This document shows, one piece after another, positions 58,717 through 63,275 of a stretch of 63,275 bases of DNA; the stretch's first letter is position 1; the number at the start of each line of letters is the position of its first letter. The position numbers and the translations under genes are program-made. The notes beneath the pieces are model-generated. The model was not told the DNA's origin, did no database searches, and was given only the letters and a program-made list of their open reading frames with translations. The stretch covers positions 1 through 63,275 of the forward strand of contig NZ_JAPJIV010000031.1 in NCBI RefSeq assembly GCF_026241895.1, given 5' to 3'. This DNA is from Pseudomonas sp. RIT-562. Its GTDB lineage: Bacteria; Pseudomonadota; Gammaproteobacteria; Pseudomonadales; Pseudomonadaceae.

Positions 58717-61221
58717 TCAACCCTCGCGCAGCACGGTCAGCGGGCTGGCATTCAGGGCTCGACGGGTGCCGAATACGCCCGCGCCGCCAATCAGCACGGC
58801 GCCGATCAAGGGCAATACCAACAGCCATGGATGCGGCTGCCAGGGCAGGTCGAACGCATAGCGGTACAGCACCAGGCTGACTAGTTCCGAACCCAGCGCC
58901 GCGAGCAGGCCACTCACGGCCCCCAGCAGACCGAATTCGATTCGCCGGGCCTTGACCAGCAGCTGCCGTTCCGCGCCCAGCGCACGTAGCAGTGCTCCTT
59001 GGCGAATGCGCTCATCGAGCGTCGCCTGCAATCCGGAAAACAGCACGGCCATGCCGGCTGCCAGGACGAACAGCAGGACGTACTCCACCGCCAGGGTGAC
59101 CTGGGCGAGGATGCTGCGCAGTTGCGCAAGCAAGGCTTCCACTTGCAGGATGGTCACCGCCGGAAAGCTGCGGGACAGGTCGACGATCTGCTGGTCGTGA
59201 CCCGCCGCCAGGTAGAAGCTGGTCAGGTAGGTAGCCGGCAGATCCTTCAAGGTGCCGGGCTGGAAGATCATGAAAAAGTTGGGCTGGAAGTTGTCCCAGT
59301 TGATGTCACGCAAGCTGGTGACTCGGGCTTCGCGATTGACGCCGCCGACCGTGAACACCATGTGATCACCCAGCTTGAGCTTCAGGCTTTCGGCAACTTT
59401 GCCCTCCACCGATACACCGGGAACCTCGCCGGGAGTCTGCTCGGTCCACCAGCTTCCAGCGGTGAGCTTGTTACCTGCGGGCATGTCGGCGGCCCAGGTC
59501 AGGCTCAGGTCGCGCTGAATGGCGCGATCTCCGGCGGAATCCTTGCTGACGATTTGCTGCACCGGCTCGCCGTTGATGCTGATCAGCCTTCCGGGCACTA
59601 CCGGATACAAGGGCGCCGCCTGAGCCGAGAGTTCGATCAGGCGATCGGTGAATGCCTGCTTGTCGGCCGGCAGAATGTTCAGGGCAAAATAGTTGGGAGC
59701 GTTTTTCGGCAACTGATTTTGCCAGGTATCTAGTAGTTCGCCGCGCAGCAGCGCGATCAGCGCCATGGACAGCAGGATCAGGCCGAAAGCCAGGGATTGT
59801 CCCGCTGCTGCCAGGGGATGGCGCAGCAATTGGCCCAGCCCCAGGCGCCAGGGCAGGGAGGCGCGAGCCAGCATGCGGCGCAGGCTTTTTAGCAGCAGCA
59901 ACAGCAAGCCGCCGAGGACCAGCGCGGCGATCACGCCACCGCCGAGAAGGGCGAAGGTCAGCACCAGGTCCAGGCTCAGGCGCCACATGATCAATCCGAG
60001 TGCGCCCAATGCTGCGCCATAGACCATCCAGGTACTGGACGGAATGGGTAGCATGTCTCGACGCAATACTCGCAGTGGTGGCACCCGACCCAGCGCGGCC
60101 AGGGGCGGCAGGGCAAAGCCGGCCAATGCCACCAACCCGGTGCCGATCCCGGCAATGGCCGGGAACAGACCGCCGGGTGGGACGTCTGTGGGCAGCAGGT
60201 CATGCAGTAACGCAAACAAGCCCAGTTGCGCCAGCCAGCCAATCACCGCACCGCTGATACTCGCGAGCAGGCCCAGCACCGTCAGCTGCAAGCTGAACAG
60301 CAGCAACGTTTCCCGACGTGACAGGCCCAGGCAGCGCAACAGTGCGCTGGCATCGAAGCGGCGAGTGGCAAAGCGCGTCGCCGACAGGGCCACCGCCACG
60401 CCGGACAACAGCACCGCCACCAGGCTGGCCATGTTCAGGTAGCGCTCGGCCTTGCCCAGCGCCCCACCGATTTGTCGATTGCCATCGCGTGCATCCTGCA
60501 GCCGCTGATTCGGCGCCAGGCCGGGCTTGATCGATTGCCGGTAGGTTTCCAGGGCCTCGGCCTTGCCGCGCCACAGCTTCCGATAGCTGACCCGGCTGCC
60601 GGGCTGGACCACGCCAGTGGCGGCAAGGTCGCTGAGGTTGATCATGACCCGTGGCGTCAGGCTGTAGAAATTGCCCGCCCGATCAGGCTCGTAGGTCAGT
60701 ACCCGGGTGAGCTTCAGCGTCTTCATGCCGACGTCGATGCTGTCACCCATCTTCAGGTCCAGAGCCGTCAGCAGACGTCCTTCAACCCAGGCTTCGCCGG
60801 GTTTCGGGCCGCCACCGGACTCCTCCGGGGCGAAGGGCGCGGGCGCGCTTTTCAGTTCGCCGCGTAAGGGGTAGACCTCATCGGCCGCCTTGATGCTCGA
60901 CAGCTGGATGCCATTGTCGGTAGCGATCACGCTGGAGAATTCGACGACCTGGGCGTGTTCCAGCCCTAGCTCGACCCCGCTGCTGATCTGTTCCGGTCGC
61001 GCCGGGGAGCTGCCCTCGAGCAGCAGGTCGGCGCCGAGGAATTCAGTAGCGCGCAGTAGCATGGCGCCGTTCAGACGGGCGCCGAAGTACCCTATGGCAG
61101 TACTCGCCGCGACGGCCACCAGCAAGGCGAAAAACAACACCCGCAGCTCACCGGCGCGGGCGTCGCGTAGCAGTTGGCGCAGGGCAAGGCTGAACAGGCG
61201 CAATAGCGGCAGGCGTGCCAT
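58717..61221 (-). CDS. FtsX-type ABC transporter permease (YbbP-like)
   Basis: An 834-residue membrane protein. It has an N-terminal helix (LRVLFFALLVAVAASTAIGY), a large periplasmic MacB-like domain, three further helices near residues 260-380 and 440-500, a second periplasmic domain, and final helices near 710-820 (FtsX repeats). ATG 61221 overlaps the ATPase stop (TGATG). With the ATPase and TesA this is the conserved ybbA-ybbP-tesA locus of proteobacteria, suggested to handle lipids or peptides at the envelope; the substrate is not known. Confidence 0.9.
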   Translation of the reverse strand: MARLPLLRLFSLALRQLLRDARAGELRVLFFALLVAVAASTAIGYFGARLNGAMLLRATEFLGADLLLEGSSPARPEQISSGVELGLEHAQVVEFSSVIATDNGIQLSSIKAADEVYPLRGELKSAPAPFAPEESGGGPKPGEAWVEGRLLTALDLKMGDSIDVGMKTLKLTRVLTYEPDRAGNFYSLTPRVMINLSDLAATGVVQPGSRVSYRKLWRGKAEALETYRQSIKPGLAPNQRLQDARDGNRQIGGALGKAERYLNMASLVAVLLSGVAVALSATRFATRRFDASALLRCLGLSRRETLLLFSLQLTVLGLLASISGAVIGWLAQLGLFALLHDLLPTDVPPGGLFPAIAGIGTGLVALAGFALPPLAALGRVPPLRVLRRDMLPIPSSTWMVYGAALGALGLIMWRLSLDLVLTFALLGGGVIAALVLGGLLLLLLKSLRRMLARASLPWRLGLGQLLRHPLAAAGQSLAFGLILLSMALIALLRGELLDTWQNQLPKNAPNYFALNILPADKQAFTDRLIELSAQAAPLYPVVPGRLISINGEPVQQIVSKDSAGDRAIQRDLSLTWAADMPAGNKLTAGSWWTEQTPGEVPGVSVEGKVAESLKLKLGDHMVFTVGGVNREARVTSLRDINWDNFQPNFFMIFQPGTLKDLPATYLTSFYLAAGHDQQIVDLSRSFPAVTILQVEALLAQLRSILAQVTLAVEYVLLFVLAAGMAVLFSGLQATLDERIRQGALLRALGAERQLLVKARRIEFGLLGAVSGLLAALGSELVSLVLYRYAFDLPWQPHPWLLVLPLIGAVLIGGAGVFGTRRALNASPLTVLREG

Positions 61222-61904
61222 CAAGGCTCCAGAGGGGCGACCAGCAGGCCGGCTTCAAGGCGGATCAGGCGCCGGCAGCGGTGTGCCAGGCGTTCGTCGT
61301 GAGTCACCAGCACCAGGGTGGTGCCGCGCTCTTTGTTGAGTTCGAACAGCAGGTCGCTGATGCGCTCACCGGTGTGACTGTCGAGGTTGCCCGTGGGCTC
61401 GTCGGCAAACAACACGTCGGGCTCGGCCGCGAAAGCGCGGGCAATCGCCACGCGTTGCTGTTCGCCTCCGGAGAGTTGGCGCGGGGAGTGGGTCAGGCGC
61501 TGGCCCAGGCCGACCCGCTGTAACAGCTGCGTGGCGCGCTCGCGGGCATCCTTGCGGCCGTCCAGTTCCAGCGGGAGCATGACGTTTTCCAGGGCATTGA
61601 GGCTGTCGAGCAGCTGGAACGACTGGAACACAAAACCGACGTGCTCGGCGCGAATGCGCGCGCGCTGGTCTTCGTCAAGATTGCTCAGGGCCTGGCCGGC
61701 CAGGGTGACTTCGCCGCTGCTGGGCAGGTCGAGGCCGGCGAGCAGACCGAGAAGGGTGGATTTGCCGGAACCGGAGGCGCCGACGATAGCCAAACTATCG
61801 CCCTTGTTCAGTTCCAGGCTGAGTTCGTGCAGGATAGTCAGTTCACCTTCCGCGCTGGGTACCACTTTGCTGAGGTTCTTCGCGGTGAGAATGCTTGCGC
61901 CCAT
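61221..61904 (-). CDS. ABC transporter ATP-binding protein (YbbA-like)
   Basis: A 227-residue ATPase starting MGASILTAKNLSK. Walker A is GASGSGKSTLLGLLAGLD near residue 42, the signature LSGGEQQRVAIARAF near residue 145, and Walker B VLFADEPTGNLD near residue 165. It is a LolD/MacB-class enzyme for the FtsX-type permease. The start codon lies only 10 bases from the tesA start on the other strand. Confidence 0.92.
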   Translation of the reverse strand: MGASILTAKNLSKVVPSAEGELTILHELSLELNKGDSLAIVGASGSGKSTLLGLLAGLDLPSSGEVTLAGQALSNLDEDQRARIRAEHVGFVFQSFQLLDSLNALENVMLPLELDGRKDARERATQLLQRVGLGQRLTHSPRQLSGGEQQRVAIARAFAAEPDVLFADEPTGNLDSHTGERISDLLFELNKERGTTLVLVTHDERLAHRCRRLIRLEAGLLVAPLEP

Positions 61905-61914
61905 GGAGAATCCG

Positions 61915-62520
61915 ATGCGAGTGTGGTTTTTGAGTGCTGGCCTGGCCTTGATGTGCATGGCCCAGAACGCAGCGGCGGGTACAGTCCTGATCGTTGGCGA
62001 TAGTATCAGCGCAGGTTTCGGCCTGGATACCCGCTTGGGCTGGGTGTCTTTGCTTGAGCAGCGGCTCAAGCGCGAAGGTTTCGACGATAAGGTGGTCAAC
62101 GCGTCCATCAGTGGCGACACCAGCGCCGGAGGCCAGGCGCGGCTGCCGGCGCTGCTTGCAGAGCATAAGCCGGAGTTGGTGATCCTCGAGCTGGGTGGCA
62201 ATGACGGCTTGCGCGGGATGCTCCCAACTCAATTGCAACAAAATCTTGCGTCGATGATCGACAGCTCGCGGGCCAGCGGGGCAAAAGTGTTGCTGCTGGG
62301 CATGCAGTTACCGCCTAATTATGGTGTTCGCTATACCAAGGCTTTTGCCGAGGTGTACACCTCGGTGGCCGACGAGAAAAAGATCCCCCTGGTGCCGTTT
62401 TTTCTCGAAGGAGTGGGAGGTCATCCGGACATGATGCAAAGCGACGGCTTGCACCCGGCTGCCGGGGCTCAGGGCAAGTTGCTGGAAAATGTCTGGCCGA
62501 CACTGAAACCGCTGCTTTGA
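61915..62520 (+). CDS. tesA: SGNH arylesterase / thioesterase I
   Basis: A 201-residue exported esterase. ATG 61915 has GGAG seven bases upstream. The signal peptide (residues 1-21, VWFLSAGLALMCMAQNAAA) precedes the block-I motif LIVGDSISAGFGL with Ser30. LELGGNDGLRG supplies block III, and DGLHPAAGAQ the catalytic Asp-His. TesA acts on aryl esters and acyl-CoA/acyl chains in the periplasm. Divergent from the ABC operon. Confidence 0.93.
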   Translation: MRVWFLSAGLALMCMAQNAAAGTVLIVGDSISAGFGLDTRLGWVSLLEQRLKREGFDDKVVNASISGDTSAGGQARLPALLAEHKPELVILELGGNDGLRGMLPTQLQQNLASMIDSSRASGAKVLLLGMQLPPNYGVRYTKAFAEVYTSVADEKKIPLVPFFLEGVGGHPDMMQSDGLHPAAGAQGKLLENVWPTLKPLL

Positions 62521-62576
62521 CGCTTTTCTAGTGGCTGCGTTTCGGCTAAGGTGGCGCCCCCGATTTGGAGCCCCCG

Positions 62577-62870
62577 ATGCCGCGTCCCGCCTGGTCACTT
62601 TTCGCCTATCAACTGATCGAGCCTGACGAACAGCTGGATCTGTTCGCCTGCCAGGAAGTGCGGGTGCATCTGGTGACCCGTCAGCTGGAACTGGGCGGCT
62701 CGGCTGATCGCACCCTCTGCGGCAGCCTGTTGCCGGCCCAGCCACGCTGGTCGAGCGTGGATCGCCGGGTGTTTCAGGATCAGCGCCTGTGTTCGTTGTG
62801 CCGGGCGATTCTGGAATCGCAGAAGCGTGGAACTTCGCCGATCTGGCCGGAATTGCGGTTTGAGCTTTGA
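62577..62870 (+). CDS. Small hypothetical protein with a C-terminal Cys pair
   Basis: A 97-residue product starting MPRPAWSLFAYQLIEPDEQ with GGAG eight bases upstream. TLCGSLLP and RLCSLCRAIL give three Cys, two as C-x2-C. No family is recognised. The last residues and the stop codon are encoded inside the first units of a 7-base tandem repeat. Confidence 0.7.
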   Translation: MPRPAWSLFAYQLIEPDEQLDLFACQEVRVHLVTRQLELGGSADRTLCGSLLPAQPRWSSVDRRVFQDQRLCSLCRAILESQKRGTSPIWPELRFEL

Positions 62871-62909
62871 GCTTTGAGCTTTGAGCTTTGAGCTTTGAGC
62901 TTTGAGCTT
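62861..62909. repeat. Seven tandem copies of TGAGCTT
   Basis: The heptamer TGAGCTT is repeated seven times without change, beginning in the last codons of the 62577 gene and running past its stop. Replication slippage is the likely origin. Confidence 0.95.
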
Positions 62910-62929
62910 TTATGCAGTGTACATATCCG

Positions 62930-63275
62930 GTTTTGCGGTCACGGCTGCTATTGGTTCCGCCCTTACGGCGGGTCACTTTTGATAGAGCGCAAAAGTAACC
63001 AAAACGCTCTTGCCCCACCACTCGGCACCTCGCTTAGGCTCGGTGTGCCCTCACTCCGGTATTGCGCAGCGGGTCGCCGCGATGGGCCGTCCCTGGCCCA
63101 GCGCGGCTAAACCGGCATCCTTGCCGGTTTACCCGCTGCGCAATACCTGCGTTCGGCCATCGTGGTTAACGGGGCGTCCGCGATCAACAACCGGGCCGAG
63201 GCGGCCTGAAAGCCGACCTGACGGGTAGTCCGGCTTTGCATCGGCGGTGTTACGTGAGCGCGAATTTTTGGCAGA
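62930..63275. repeat. Palindromic element resembling a dispersed Pseudomonas repeat
   Basis: Seventeen-base perfect arms (63058-63074 and 63131-63147) enclose a second hairpin AAACCGGCA-TCCT-TGCCGGTTT (63109-63130). The surrounding stretch (for example CCGCCCTTACGGCGGGTCAC near 62963) is of a kind I recall as recurring between genes in Pseudomonas. Short ORFs in it look like chance readings. The element continues to the end of the window; no gene is supported from 62871 to 63275. Confidence 0.6.

Noticed and set aside
62895..63228. Two short plus-strand ORFs (71 and 72 residues) at the right edge
   Set aside because: They read through a palindromic dispersed-type repeat and have no start signals or family features.

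Overview
The window reads as a chromosomal segment of a Pseudomonas of the fluorescens/putida lineage. The lines of evidence are high-GC coding with tight, co-directional operons, two families of Pseudomonas REP elements scattered between genes, a leucine/isovalerate (liu) operon with a MerR-type LiuR, a crcY-type regulatory RNA next to mvaB, a Fur-boxed PrrF-type RNA, and many Pseudomonas core genes (fadH, zapE, greB, tesA, a yebC paralogue). No rRNA, tRNA, CRISPR array, transposase or phage block was seen.

Region 1 (about 225-19624) is the most striking part: a steroid ring-degradation island. Its products match, one after another, the enzymes known from actinobacterial and Comamonas steroid catabolism. 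They are FadE30 and a partner acyl-CoA dehydrogenase on the minus strand. Divergent from these lie HsaC (extradiol dioxygenase), IpdA/IpdB (CoA-transferase-like ring hydrolase), an enoyl-CoA hydratase, IpdC, EchA20, FadE31 and a partner, FadA6 and an SDR. A second unit holds IpdF, a MaoC hydratase, another thiolase and a LuxR-type regulator that may be TesR-like. DUF1329 and KshA (3-ketosteroid 9-alpha-hydroxylase oxygenase) follow as separately transcribed genes. Together these would open ring B (KshA), cleave ring A (HsaC) and dismantle the C/D-ring propionate (HIP-CoA). A motif TAGTC-N5-GRACGATG recurs about 60-65 bases upstream of several start codons here and is proposed as the regulon signature. 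KshB, KstD, HsaA/B/D and FadD3 are not in the window.

Region 2 (19832-23521) is fadH, a D-cysteine desulfhydrase/ACC-deaminase-like PLP enzyme and a cytochrome b561. Region 3 (23707-30629) is a 2-aminoethylphosphonate locus: phnX, phnW, two LysR regulators, an OPA-type MFS transporter and a FAD amine oxidase. Region 4 (30633-41450) is mixed: a short orphan VgrG, a YebC paralogue, a leucine-rich-repeat protein kinase, ZapE, and an ECF sigma/anti-sigma pair divergent from a periplasmic-type catalase and cytochrome b561. It continues with an M14 carboxypeptidase, the PrrF-type RNA, a DUF3077/DUF6124 protein and a PrtR-like repressor that lacks the S24 catalytic serine.

Region 5 (41490-53587) is branched-chain/isoprenoid acyl-CoA catabolism: liuABCD with two LiuR operators, an acyl-CoA ligase, crcY, mvaB, liuR with its own operator, a LysR regulator and an acyl-CoA dehydrogenase. 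Region 6 (53694-62870) is housekeeping: TatD, an MltF-like lytic transglycosylase, DoxX, a GNAT protein, GreB, an FtsX-type ABC exporter pair divergent from the arylesterase TesA, and small hypotheticals. The window ends in a heptamer tandem repeat and a palindromic element that looks like a dispersed repeat.
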